Shown here in pieces: positions 9,660-23,400 of a DNA stretch of 64,000 nt. A model generated the notes under the pieces. It made no database searches. It was not told the DNA's origin and saw only the letters and a list, made by a program, of their open reading frames with translations. Numbering within the stretch: the stretch's first letter is position 1; each line of letters opens with the position of its first letter. Origin of the DNA: Chrysoperla carnea (Eukaryota > Arthropoda > Insecta > Neuroptera > Chrysopidae); assembly GCF_905475395.1 (NCBI RefSeq), contig NC_058339.1, positions 5,278,001-5,342,000 on the forward strand. The letters run 5' to 3'. The translations under genes were made by a program, and so were the position numbers.

Positions 9660-11124
9660 ATAATTAGAAATAAATAATTTACTTTCTTACCTGCAAAAAC
9701 AGCAACTACCCGTTGGAATTTTTTTTACGATAAAAAAAAATTAACAAAAAACAAGAGAAAATATAATTATCTACTATAAAGGTGAATACCATTTTTAGCC
9801 TGAAGTGCACGGTTACGGAGAAATAGGCCCGAAAAGGTTAATCTCAAAATGGCGACACTTCTTCTATCTTTTTTTGTAAGGATTTTGTGAATTTACATTC
9901 AGTACGTGATACTAGAACTATTTAAAAAAAAAAAAGAAGGAAAAGATTTTTCCCCAATTTCATCATCAATATTAACTAGCTAATCGTAATAATACATACA
10001 TACATACATACATACCTGTTAAACACATAACCCTCGGCCTAGTCGAGGAAGTAAAAAAAATGGATTTTTCCGAATTGTTTCTGGTGTAAAATATAAAGAA
10101 AACAAAGGTAATTAAAAATTTTGCAATTATCTCTCATGCAACATAATGTGTATTATTTTTTCAAAATTTTTGAAATACATCATTTTGTTGCAGTAATTAT
10201 TTTTTTTTTTTTGGAATATATTATATAATATGTTAATTATTATTATAAATTATGTAAATAAAAACATGATTTTTTTTTTTTTGGAACCTTAAAATGTACA
10301 TACATTATTTTTTATTATGGAAGTGAATCAAGTTCTATCACAAATAGGTTCTTAAAAAATAATGTTTATTTTGTGCAGATAAAGTACTTGACGTTAATCA
10401 AGTTTTTAAAAAAAATGCTTCTTATTTCAAGCCTTAAACCCCCCCCCTCCCATTGAGAATCTCTCCACATACATTTGAACTAAAAGACCTGTAAATGAAG
10501 CAGTTATTTATGAAACGCATTTCCACTGTATAGTTACCAGTTCACGCTGTTTGTTCAACTTCGTCTTTGAGTCGATTACTTCATGTAAACCAGGTTCTTG
10601 AAAAGGCTATAGCATCGATCCTTTTGAAATTTTGAACACTATTTCTGTACATAATTTAGAAGGTAACGCTGAAGAGTTTTTTTTTTAAATTCGTTTTATT
10701 TTACAATAACAAGTTTTCCCTTCAAAATGTTCTGCTCTTTACTTTAACTATAACAAATAAGGTTCAAACTCTCAATGAATGAGCTATACATATTAATCAC
10801 AGCTGTTACTATCCTAAAATGAATTTTTTAAGATTCTATTTGTGATAGTGATCTTAGAACCACTTCCTTTGATTATTAGGTTTCTTGGAAATAGTCAATT
10901 ATACTATATTAGTTTTCAAAATATAGTAAATTACGTATTAGTTTAAAAATATATAAAATTGATTTGATTAGGTGGTGTTGATTGATTGATTAGGTTGGTG
11001 ATGATGGTGACTTTGATGGCTCCGATTGATGTCGACGTAGACGTAATGTTGCTAATGACGATGACGATGATGATGATAATAATAATGTGTTTGACGTCGA
11101 GGTCGGCCTCGCTGTTGGTCAATA
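9660..11124. other. Intergenic and 3' region between SecA-like and Lrrfip-type genes
   Basis: No gene was seen. It holds a short CATA microsatellite (about 9992-10016), poly-T runs, and a block at 10440-10625 similar to 48940-49160. The 3' UTR of the minus-strand Lrrfip-type gene must end in the right part. Confidence 0.6.
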
Positions 11125-11350
11125 TCAAAGTTCTTTTAATAATGTTGATTTGGCATTCTTCAATTTATCTAAACGTTTTTGTAAATGGCTGTTGGCAGTC
11201 TCTAATTCTTCGACTCGATTTTGTGATTCGCGAGCCTGTAATTTAGAACATCAAAATATTAAATTTTATTTACTTTTCTTCACATTTTATATTAAATTGA
11301 TGACTCCGCTTATGTTTCACATGCGCACTATGCGCATTCCTCGAGTGTGA

Positions 11351-11418
<68 letters not shown>

Positions 11419-14400
11419 ACATTAAACAATGTGTATAAGAAAGAGATACTATTACAAATAACCTTTAAAATTATCAAAAATTCTAAATTTAAAATATAAA
11501 TGAAATATGCATCACAAATAAATTAAATGCCTAAATTATCTAAATTCTAAATTTTTCAAACATATGATTAATTACAATGTTTTAGTTAATTCTTTTTTAA
11601 AACACTAGGACTCAATTATGTATTAGTGATATTTAAAACAAGTACATTACACAGGATCTCATTTGAAAATGTTACAGCATTATAAAATTTTTCTTTACTT
11701 TATACATAGGTATTTTTTTTTATCTTGGCATATACGTGAAACTCGAAAAAAAAGATTAATCGAAGGAAATTGGTTATTTTCGAAAATGGTTATTTTCAAA
11801 GGCACACATCTTATACAAAAATTGAATTAAATCTAAAACAGATTCAATTAAAACCTTACTCTGATTCATAACTGTCAAACATTTTAAATTAGAACGTTGT
11901 TCTTTATAAAAATGCAAACATTTTTTGTAAGCCGAATAGGTTAGACAGTAATTGATCGCAAATACAGTAGAATCTCGATAACTTAAACCTCGGTAACATA
12001 AAAACCTCTGTTACTTCAAAAAATACTTTGTTCCCTTCCCATCAGAGTCCAAAACCTTTATAACTTAAAATACGCAACCTCTATAACTTAAATAAATAAT
12101 CTCTGTATAGGCCCTCAAAACTACATAGAAACATGTACATACCTCTATATTAACTAGGGTACATAGAAACATGTACATACCTCTATATTAACCTTTACCT
12201 AACATAGACCCTTGATAATTTAAAACCTCTATAACTTAAAATATTTTGTGTTTCCCTTGGACTTTAACTTATCGAGGTTCTACTGTATTTAGATTTTTGC
12301 GCGTTTCTTCATTCCATTTGATCAAAAATTGTCTTTATAGAAAAACAGACCACTTTTATTCAAAAATTTTCCTCGAAGATTGTCTAGATTCCGCAGCAGT
12401 TATACAAATAATAATATCGATACAAAAATAAAGTTTCGAGTAAATCTTTTGAACCCGTTTTTGCCTAAATTTTATGGTTTGCGAAAAAATGTTTCGAAAA
12501 CAAATAGTTACCTTTTTCAATAAATAACAACTTTCTAATTTAAAATGTTCAGATATCTATTTATTGCCAGTGATGGAATCGAGTGATTTTTTCATTGAGT
12601 CTGAAACCTATGTGTTGCAATTTTGATAGATTAGAATGATTGATAAAAATCGAATATTTTGGGTTGATTGTAGGAACTTATTTTCGATTAGTGTATGCAT
12701 TCACATTAAATAAAGACAACGCACACATTGGGGATATTTTAAAATACCTTATTGACAATGGCATTCATCCCAGAAATCAATAATCATCTGTGTAAGTAAG
12801 AAGATTCATTTTATTAAAATATAAAATAAAAACATTTCTACTTTAGGTCGTTCAAACCAAAGTGGTACCGAACAAGAGAGAGTTCACATACAAATACATC
12901 TACATTATCTCTTGTTCGGTTCCACTTTTATTTGAACGACCTAAGAATAAATTTTTATACAAATAATAATTGAATACACACCTCTCTCTGTAATTTTCTT
13001 TTTTCTGTTTTTAATTCATCTTCAGCTCGTTCTGACGCTTCAGCTTCAGCACGATACCTTACAACTTGTGTTTCTAAACGAGCAACAGTTCCTTGTAAAG
13101 TTGCAATATCTTGCTCAGCTTTTTGTAACTTAAATTTATAATCTGCTAATTGTTTATTTGCTTCTCCTTAAAATTAAAAAAAAATAAAAATTATTAGTCC
13201 ATTTTATAGCCCTGGAGTCCCGTGGCAGAAATATTTTTTGCTAGGATTTTTTATTTTATACTAATATGACAGATTACAGTGAAACTTACTTTGTACATCA
13301 ATTACATCTAAATCACTAAAATATTCAGAGTCGGGTCCATTGTGCGTGATTGTACTACCAATTGTTGATGATGTGTTACTACTAGGTCGTCGTCTTCGTG
13401 ATTTATTTCGTTCTTCGTCTAATTCAATACGTAACGATCGTACTTGATCCTCTAATTCTTTTTTCTCTTCGATAAAACGTTTTAATCGCACATCTAGACT
13501 ACCTTCACCTGCTGATTCTAATAATTCTGCATTTTCTATACTAACTAATGCTTTCTTCGGTTTCATAACATTTGCATTCTCTGAAGCATCACCATTGCCA
13601 CCATTACTTGTATTATGATCGGGATCATCGTAACCATTTAAACCATTCTCTTCGCACACAACAATAACTAAACCTTTCTCAGCAATTAACACGTCACGTT
13701 CCTCTAATTGAGTTTTAACAAATACTAAGTCTTCTTTTAATTTGGCCGCCGCTCGTTTTAATTGTTCATGCTCCCGACATTTATCTCTATGTTCACGTTG
13801 TAATTGTATATGATCTTGTTCTAGATCTTCTAATTTATCTTTCAATAATTCTATTTGATATGTATATGATGCTTTATCATTATCTAATTGTGCATTTGCA
13901 ATCATTGCTTTCCGAAATTTCTCTTCTATTTCACGAAGTTCATGCTAAAAAAAATTAAGTTTATTTAAAACAAATGAAAAAAACAATTCTACAGTTCTGT
14001 TCTTCGAAATTATAAAAAGAAAAACTTCTTATTCAAACAATTTTCGATTAATTGCAGCTTTTCCTAAATAATTATAAAATACACTCACACGAACATCCCT
14101 TAAAGTTCCACTGTCTTCTAAGGAATCTTCTGAACTCCTCCGACTTGACATATAACTATTATTTGATAACATTGTATTCCTAGTTGATCCAGTTAAACGA
14201 ACAGTTGCTGCAGTTCTGGTTACGGGATCTATAAAAAGACGATTCTCATATTACTAACTGTACAATATAAAAATATTGCAATCACGAGCTTTTTTTGTTC
14301 CAATTCCGTACAATGAATAGTATAATAGGTTGGCTGATAAGTCCCCGGTCTGACACATAAATGGCGTCGCTAGTATTAAATGCATATTATTTTTATATAG

Positions 14401-17400
14401 TACCAACCTTCAAATGATTCGTGTCAAAATTTGACGTCTGTAAGTCAATTAGTTTGTGAGATAGAGCGTCTTTTGTGAAGCAACTTTTGTTATTGTGAAA
14501 AAAATGGAAAAAATGGAATTTCGTGTTTTGATAAAATACTGTTTTCTGAAGGGAAAAAATACAGTGGAAGCAAAAACTTGGCTTGATAATGAGTTTCCGG
14601 ACTCTGTATTTTTTCCCTTCAGAAAACAGTATTTTATCAAAACACGAAATTCCATTTTTTTCACAATAACAAAAGTTGCTTCACAAAAGACGCTCTATCT
14701 CACAAACTAATTGACTTACAGACGTCAAATTTTGACACGAATCATTTGAAGGTTGGTACTATATAAAAATAATATGCATTTAATACTAGCGACGCCATTT
14801 ATGTGTCAGACCGGGGACTTATCAGCCAACCTGTTATATGACAACTGTTGAAGTGTCAAGAGATCAAGAAATGAAGCGTCATATAAAAGTACATGACGCT
14901 TCCAATTATCTATAGCTTATATTTTGCACATGAACCTTCCAAATTATGCACAATCTACTCAGACCGTTTAAAGTATCTGAAAATAATAAAAAAAATTTAT
15001 AATTACCTGTATACATATCATAAACACGATCTGCATTCTCCTCTAGTTCACGTTGCTGACGTTCTAATTCACGCATTCGGATTTCACGAGCTTCAGCGCG
15101 TGCTTGTCTTTTTGCTGCTAACCGAGCTTCAGCCTAAAACAAATTAACATTCTATGAATATCAATACTTCATTAAACAATATATTTAAGGCATAGAAATA
15201 CGGCTTCAGTAAAAAAAAAAACGAATTTATACGTTTTTAGAAATTTTAAAGTTATGTGAGTTAGGTGAGGTTAGGTAAAAAATGTCACGAATAAAAAAAT
15301 GTTGAGAATTGCCCAAAATACAAAATCCTATAGTTTCATTTAAATGGTAAATAAAGAGAATGTGATGTCTGGAAGTAGGGTATTTCTGTCCGATCCAATG
15401 GGCGTAAATCGAAAAATCACCAAAACGCATATATATGACTTTGTTGAGTACATTCAAACAAACATTTTCCACCGGCTCCCATAAAAATCAGCTGACGAGG
15501 AATCAATTCCATGGTTAGACTATTCGTTGTGTGCGTAGTCATGGTAGGGACAATAAAATCGATGCCAGCGCTTTAAGTGAAAAATTTTGGAGTTAAAGGG
15601 GGCTGTTATGACTAATTTGCAATTCTTTACATGTTAATGTAATAGAAATGTCAAATTAAAATTATTGAAAAAGACGAATTAATTAAACTTAATGCATTAA
15701 AAATTGTGAAAATAAGAAATCAAATTGAACAAATATTATTTTTCAAATGTAAATTATCATAATTATTTATTTAAATTTGTGAGACAAGAATATTAAATTT
15801 TAAATGTAAGTCTTAAATGCAATCCATACAATTATATATGCATCCATACAATTGTATAATTAAAGTAGTGTATCGTTACCATAGAAACGAAACTCACGCA
15901 CGGAGCGAATATGTTTATTGCTAAGATATGATATGACAAATGGCATATCTTGCGTCATAAGTGCGTTTGATTATGCATTTGAGTTCGTACATCCATGAGT
16001 ATGAGAGAGTTATGTACATACAATGTGTATAAGAAAGATATACTATTATATACAAGCATATAATAGTATATTTTTCTTATACACATTGGATGTACTTACG
16101 TGCTCTCTCATCATACTCATGGATTAGTTTTCGAGAAAACCGATTTTAAAGTTACTAATTTAAGACGGACTATTATAATGTATTATAGAGAAACGACGGT
16201 AAAGTGACTAATTTAAGGTCTATGACTCGAGGTCCAAAAATGAAAGGCTCACAAAAAATTATCGTAATATTTATTATTTCTGATTATAATTTAATAAAAA
16301 TTATCGAATTAAGAAGTAAAATTTTTAACAAATTCGTTCCCTTCATAATTAAAATCATTTATATTAAAAAATTATACATTTAAGTGGAATAATAGGGAGT
16401 AAGTCAAGGTCAAATATTAATTAATAGGAAGCCGTTAAAAAATTTTCCTTTGTTTAAACTACAAAGTATAACGAAAAGAGGGGAATGACTATTAAAACCT
16501 CGTTAATGTGGCAATCTAAAATCTAGAATTTTCGATAATACAATTTATTTATAGAAGAAAATTACCCAACAAAATATGAAAATAATTATGACACAGGAAA
16601 ACAATTAAAAATTTTTCACAAGTCAAATGCACAGCTTTTGTTCTATTATCATCATTGATTAGGAAACATTTTTTTTTTTAACTTTCAACAAATTTATGCA
16701 TTCATGAAAAATTAACAGACCATATAATATAAAAGCCTACAATAAACCGGTCCCATGTATTGTTATAAGAGCGTCATATTGTTGATAAAATTCTATTGTT
16801 AGTAAAAATATGTTGTTGATAAAAATATATTTTATACATTCTTTTTCTAAACTTTTCTTTAAAATCATACTTTTACAAAATAAGTTTGTCCTCATAAATT
16901 ATTTTTTAATTTTAATACTTAAATAATAGGCAATATTCATGAATTTTTTCTGTTTTTCGCTTTAATAAAAGCTCATTCCTAGTTAGTTTCCCACATTAGT
17001 ATAGTCAACTTAAAAAAGACACGTATGCTATTATGGTTACAGAACGTATACGATTGACGAAAACAGCTTTACGCGACTATCTTATCTGATCTCTATCTAC
17101 TGCGATCAACCATTTGGGTGGCGACTTTGCAGCTCTATGGTATTATGTCTATGATTGACAATCGTCGGAAATATACCAAGAAAGAAATAAGAATATTGGT
17201 TAAAAATTTGATAAAACCAACGTACAGTATCATTACATTTATCCAAAAAATCTGAAAAATAATCTTTTCCATTCATATGATTCGATGAATCATTACTATG
17301 TTTATTCTTCTGATTAAATTCACCAACATGATCGTTTTTCGCCTCAATATATAACGAGGATCCATTATTATCACACTTTTTTGAATCGTGTCCATTAACA

Positions 17401-20400
17401 ACTAAATCACTTAAATCATTTTTTGCATCTCCAAATTCATCATCACTATCACTATTACTATTATTATAAATTTGATCATTATTTAATTTCACTGGTTCTA
17501 TTTCACTCCATAAACATTCATCTGAACATGAAACACTATCACTATTTCGATTCGATATCTCATCAACACTACTCGAACTCATTTCTAATGGTGATAATGA
17601 TGGTTGTATGTCAATCGCATCCATTATTTAATTGTGTTTTTGTTCTCATTTAATTAAAACTTATTTTTAAAATGTGCACGTATTTTGATACTTTTTTTTT
17701 GTTAGAATTGTACATCGATTAAAATACCAAGTTTAATCTTATCATTTTTAATGAGGTGTGTTTTTTTTAATTATTAGTCTAGTTAACAAGTTCAAATTGA
17801 TCAAATATAGAAATAATGATCGTAAAAATACGTGTGACAGGTTGTTGGATTCGGAATGAGGTCTAGAAAAATGTGCCAGAAGCAGATAATTTGACTTTAT
17901 ACTGTATGTGTCATTTAAGAAAGGAATTATTTCCCTTTCAAAAGGGAGAAATAGGGGAAGAAAGTTTGTATGAAAATGTATATAAATCTTCATTTTTTAG
18001 TTCTCTACTAACTACGGACTATGGTCAGTTTTCATCAAATACATGCTTAGGGTATGTGATATTCGCACGTTATATTGCATACAACACTTAATTTACAAAG
18101 AAAAGGAGTGTAATAATACTTGGTTTTTATTAGTTAATTTTTATAATAACATAATTAGTCAAATAGAGTTTTTTTTTTTTGTAATAATTTTGCATTTAGA
18201 GACGTCTTTCACTATGATATAATAATACACCCTCTGTTTAAGTATTATTGGATGAATTTGATTTTGAGGAATGTATTTTTTATTAATTGATTATAACAAG
18301 AGTAGGGTAATTATCTCGTAAATTAGGCCTCATATCAAAATTTGGTAAAGAACATTTTCTTCTTTTTTTTCTCAATTTTTTCAGGAGGCAATAGTTTTTC
18401 AGTCAATAAGAGAACACCCTGTATATACTTAACAAGATCACATCAAAACACGTATTTTTACGACCATTAATTCTATATTTCACCAATTTGAACTTGTTGA
18501 CTAGACTATATATTTGTTTGCAATATTTTATGTATTAATCCTGAGTGGAAATGTAAATATTATATTATCAGACTTAAAAATAAATTACTTTTTATGTTGA
18601 AAGGCTAATTAGAACATTTAGATCAGTCATTAGAGTCACAAGTAAACAAACTGTTTCTACATCGTGATTAGTTATTTGTCCTTTTGAGATAATAAATTTA
18701 ATAAAAACGCTAGTTATAAAACAAAATTTGTGCAAAGAAACAATTGAATGCGTTAATTGTTGAAATATCCTGTATAGACAGTTTTGAATATTAGTGCTCT
18801 CATTATTTTTACCCGACTGCGCGATACAAAGGAAGTGATAATATGCTTATCAGTCATTATATGTTAAAAATAATGACTATTATTAACTTTAAAACAGTTT
18901 CACAGAAAATCATTTTCCTATCTAATATCGCGAGGTCCTTCAGAAAATCTACATTTGATATAATTTTCTTGATTTTTCATAAAATTGAATTCAACAATAA
19001 ATATGCTTTAGATTGTAAAATCCAAGTAAATACTTATTTAAATAACCTTGTAAAATATATGATCATACAAATCGTATGTATATAATATAATATAGAGTAT
19101 AATGTATCAGAATATTTATAGTACAATCAGATCAGTTTAATGTTTTGTTGGGGAAAAATTTCTAAATAGAAGATAATTAATTAGTACGATAATAAGGTTT
19201 CCAAAATTACTCTTTAGAATTATATAAAAACTTTAACCTTAGATCGAATTCGTGTCGGTATAAAATATGTGCCTTTCAAACTAAAATTTTTCAAACTAAA
19301 AACCTCTATAATAATCTATATATATAAAAAGAGAGTGTTTGTTTGTATGTCCCCAATTTTCCCTAAAACTAACCATTGACCTTCGGTAGGGGATTATGTC
19401 ATTGGGTAGCCCTTAGGCTCCCATTGTGAATAAGGGAGTTTGGTGGAGGGTGGAATTAAAAATGATCTAGGAATTCATAGAAAATAGATTAAAAAAATAG
19501 TTCTAATAATTTTCAATAGATGGCGCCACTGTCAATAGTACAATTTTCACTAGATGGCGCTACTGGCGCAAATGTCTTTCAATTTTTTAGTTCTAATAAT
19601 TTTCAATAGATGGCGCCACTGTCAATAGTACAATATTCACTAGATGGCGCTACTGGCGCAAATGTCTTTCGATTTTTCTCGAAAATTCTGGAATGTTCCA
19701 TGGATTTCTATCGAATTTTCTAGAATTTTCTCGAACATTCTGGAATGTTCTATGGATTTCTATCGAATTTTCTAGAACTTTCTCGAATATTCTGGAATAT
19801 TCCATGGGTTTCTATCGATCTTTCCCTTACTTTTCCGTACACACAGAGAGTGTAGACATAATATTGGGATCGGCCAAAAAAATCTTACTGTTCCGTACAC
19901 ACAGAGAGTATTAAAAAAAAAGTCTTTCATTTAACAATTTTGATATTTAAATGTGCAAAAACAACCCAGCGAAGCGGGTTTAACAGCTAGTATGAAGTAT
20001 AAAATCTTATGAATTGAAGATGAATTAAACTGCACTATAAAAGCACAGCACTATACGTACGTAATATTATTACCTCTAAGTATTTAAATTGAGTAGGTAT
20101 CAAGTAAAATGTAGCGTTAAAAATACCGTTATCATATGTTATGTTATCAATGTACAAATTTTTATTTTTTATGTATTTTTGTCAATGCTAGACATTAAAT
20201 GCATAACAAATAATAGGTAAGTGATTCTCTAATTTAAATCACAGCTACATGATCTACAATACATTGAAACTTCCATACATTATAAAATAAAAAATTTTAT
20301 CATTAGTTCCATTTTTTAGTTTTTTGTATGATTTAAAGCCAATTTTTAAGGCTGGAAAGCCCTTGTTTTCAATTTCTCGTAAAACAATAAAATATAGTTT

Positions 20401-23400
20401 CAGATTTTCGATTAATAAAGAGACATTCCTAACATACTGCTTGTGAGAATAATTAGAATTATTTTAATGAAATATAAATCACATGAAATTTAAAAAAATC
20501 CTAGTAACATCATATTTTCCACATAGAAAATTGGATTTAAAAACATGGATTTTAAAAAAGGAAAAATAGAGAGGAAAATATAGACAAAAACCACCCTCGA
20601 AGCAGGTTGTATATCGTGTAAAAATTTGAGCTCAATCAATGCAGAACTTTTTGAGTCCATAAGCAATACACAAACGAACATAACATTTTCATATATATAA
20701 CATTAAATAAATAAAAATTTAGTTAAAATAAAAAACAATGTTATATTAAAAGTATAAAGTAGAAGTGTAACTAACCTATTTATTTTAGTTAGAATATCCT
20801 CTATAATTCTGAAAATTGAGTTCATAGTTCTCAGTAAATGAAATATAATACTTTACAAACTGGATGTGCTTATGTAATGAAAAAAAAAAATAAAAATACA
20901 ATAATTAAGCAAAATTTGTGTAGTTTAAGAGATCCCGTTGAAAAATTAATGATGTAATTTTGTTTTTACAATTTAAGTCAAATTATTAGACACTCTTTAA
21001 AGAATGGAGGAGATAAATCAATCCTTCTATTTGATTTTAGTCGAACACACTATGACGAACCTTTTCGATTCGATTATTTAGTATTGATAAGAGAATACTA
21101 AGTTTCTGCAAGAGGAACGTTTAAGAACTTGGATTAATATATACAGGGTGTCCCGTGACTTGATTGACATAGCTTAAGAGCGTATTCTTTGAACAACTTT
21201 AAGTCGAAAGTCCCTTATATACTTTTGTTCAAAACCCATTAGTTCAGTAGTTATGGGCAGTATTCAATTTAACCAATTAAGTACAGACATTGTTCATTAT
21301 AGTAGTTTAATGTCTTATTAATTAAAATTTTTTCTTCGTACAGTAGACGTACTAGAAGGATTATTTTCTACCATATTAAGAATAGCTTCTTCGTTGGAAA
21401 GTTCTTGCTTTACGATATGTAATTTCTGTTTATTATCTGTTCAAAATGGTATACCATTTCTAAACTACCATTAACACTCCTATCGACCTTTCTCACCCTG
21501 TATATTCGAAGTGAAAAGTGAATAGCTGAATGTTAATATTTTTAAAAGTAAACCTTATAATCAAAAAAAAATTTCAATAAGTAGCCAACTTAGCTAGACA
21601 CTCTGTATATATTATACATTAATTTTTATTTTTATTTAAAACAAAATGTATTGCTATGCATTGCAAAAAAATAATTACTCAATAATTTCTATATACGCAT
21701 TTAAACTTGCTAAAAATATGATGTGTTCAGTCCAAATTTGATTCTAATTAACATATTGTTAATAAAAATGTAATGTCTGTCTAATGCAAATAAAACATCA
21801 TTCCTATTTATATTGAGAAATATTATATTATAAATATTTTATTTTTTAGGGTTACTTAGCTTTAAAACCACTCCACATTCAAGAGAGTTGAAAAAATACA
21901 CAAATGCCTAGAATCGAATACCAAATATGTTCTAAATGAATGTGACATTTTTTGTAACTCAAAGATGTTTTTGAAATCAAAACATTACAAAAATTTCATA
22001 TGAACGTGGGCCCGAAACGGAATTATTCAAACAACTGAATGGATTATTTAAAAATATTTCAAATATTAATAATATTTTCAAGTGTTACAGAACCTTGAAG
22101 CGCTTCAAAACTCAAGTTTAATCGATTATTGTATTTTTTGAGTCATACAAGGTACAATACATAAAACATTTCAATCATTACTCTTGGATGGACATTGTGG
22201 AATAGGAAGTGCCTATTTACATGTCAACGCAGAAAAAAGAATATTTTACGTTTATATAAGATGTCACGATTTATCTCTATCTATCCAGAGGATTAAAGAG
22301 TTTAAATCTTCTTTAATCAAATTTAATTTCTATAAAGGCCTTGAATATATTGAAAACAGATGTGTTTATGTATTTGATTAAAAACATTACCCCCTTTCCC
22401 CTTCGGAGAACTACAAAAAAATTATGAATTTGTAACTTCTTGGCCTCCTGGATAAGTTATTTTTTTCACCCCAAAAATCGCATCAAAAAAATATTCGATT
22501 AGTCTCTATAGACTTAATATTCCAAGAAGTGTATAAGTTATGTGTAAATACCATGTATCATCAAACTTCCAAGAATAATTTTGTCATGCAGAGGATATTT
22601 TCACTTAAAACGTTAAATGAGAAAAATATTTAAAAATTGATTTATAAATAAAAATAAAAATTGTTATTGCTCAGTTTAACAAATGGTTATTGTGCAGAAG
22701 TACAGCTTCGCCAATTTTAAGATGCCGAAAAATTATCTTCAGTAAATGAGGATTAAACCTCTAAATTCTTTCCAGCTTTAATTGACGTGAAAATTTGACG
22801 ATAAGTAGATAAAAACCCAAGAAAAAAATTTATATGGTGTCGAGTAGTGCACTTAACCAGGGGGCGCGATATCCACAACACAACAGCGAATCCTGGCAAC
22901 AGAAATCGATAGAGTAATAAATTCTAAGCAAAAAGTGTCATTTAAGTATATTTCGAAAAGACAACACTTTCAGAGATATTGACGACTGAAATTCGGAGTA
23001 TTTAACGTGAAATGACTGAAATAACGGAGTTAAACTTTTTAAAGTACTATAAAAGGTCGAGAAAAATCCGTGCGAGATGATCACGTCGAATTATTTTCGT
23101 TATAGTCGCCAAACATGGGCACAAGGCAAATAGGTAGCGCTGAACCTATTTTCATGAAAATTATGAATTTGGGAGGCGTATTGATTATCTTTTGATTGAT
23201 GTTACGTAGACGTGCAAATAACGGGCTGAAATTTCAGCCAAAATCAATAGCCTCATACTTCTTTAAGATAAAATTATGGCTTAAGAATAATTTTAAAAAA
23301 AAGGTTAAAAACTATCGAAATATTGATAATACAACTTGATTTTCTAAATAAATAATCAAGAAAGATTTGAATTAGAATTATGCATCACGGATTGTTGCAT

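Larger units (their letters stand above)
11236..12981. other. Last intron of the Lrrfip-type gene: microsatellite and MITE
   Basis: It holds a long AT microsatellite (about 11350-11414), a pogo-like MITE (11965-12285) and a small palindromic element (12843-12944). No further coding exon was recognised. Confidence 0.75.

Noticed and set aside
22184-22381. 65-aa ORF in the Lrrfip intron
   Set aside because: It is isolated, with no splice sites or recognisable domain, and its length is expected by chance.
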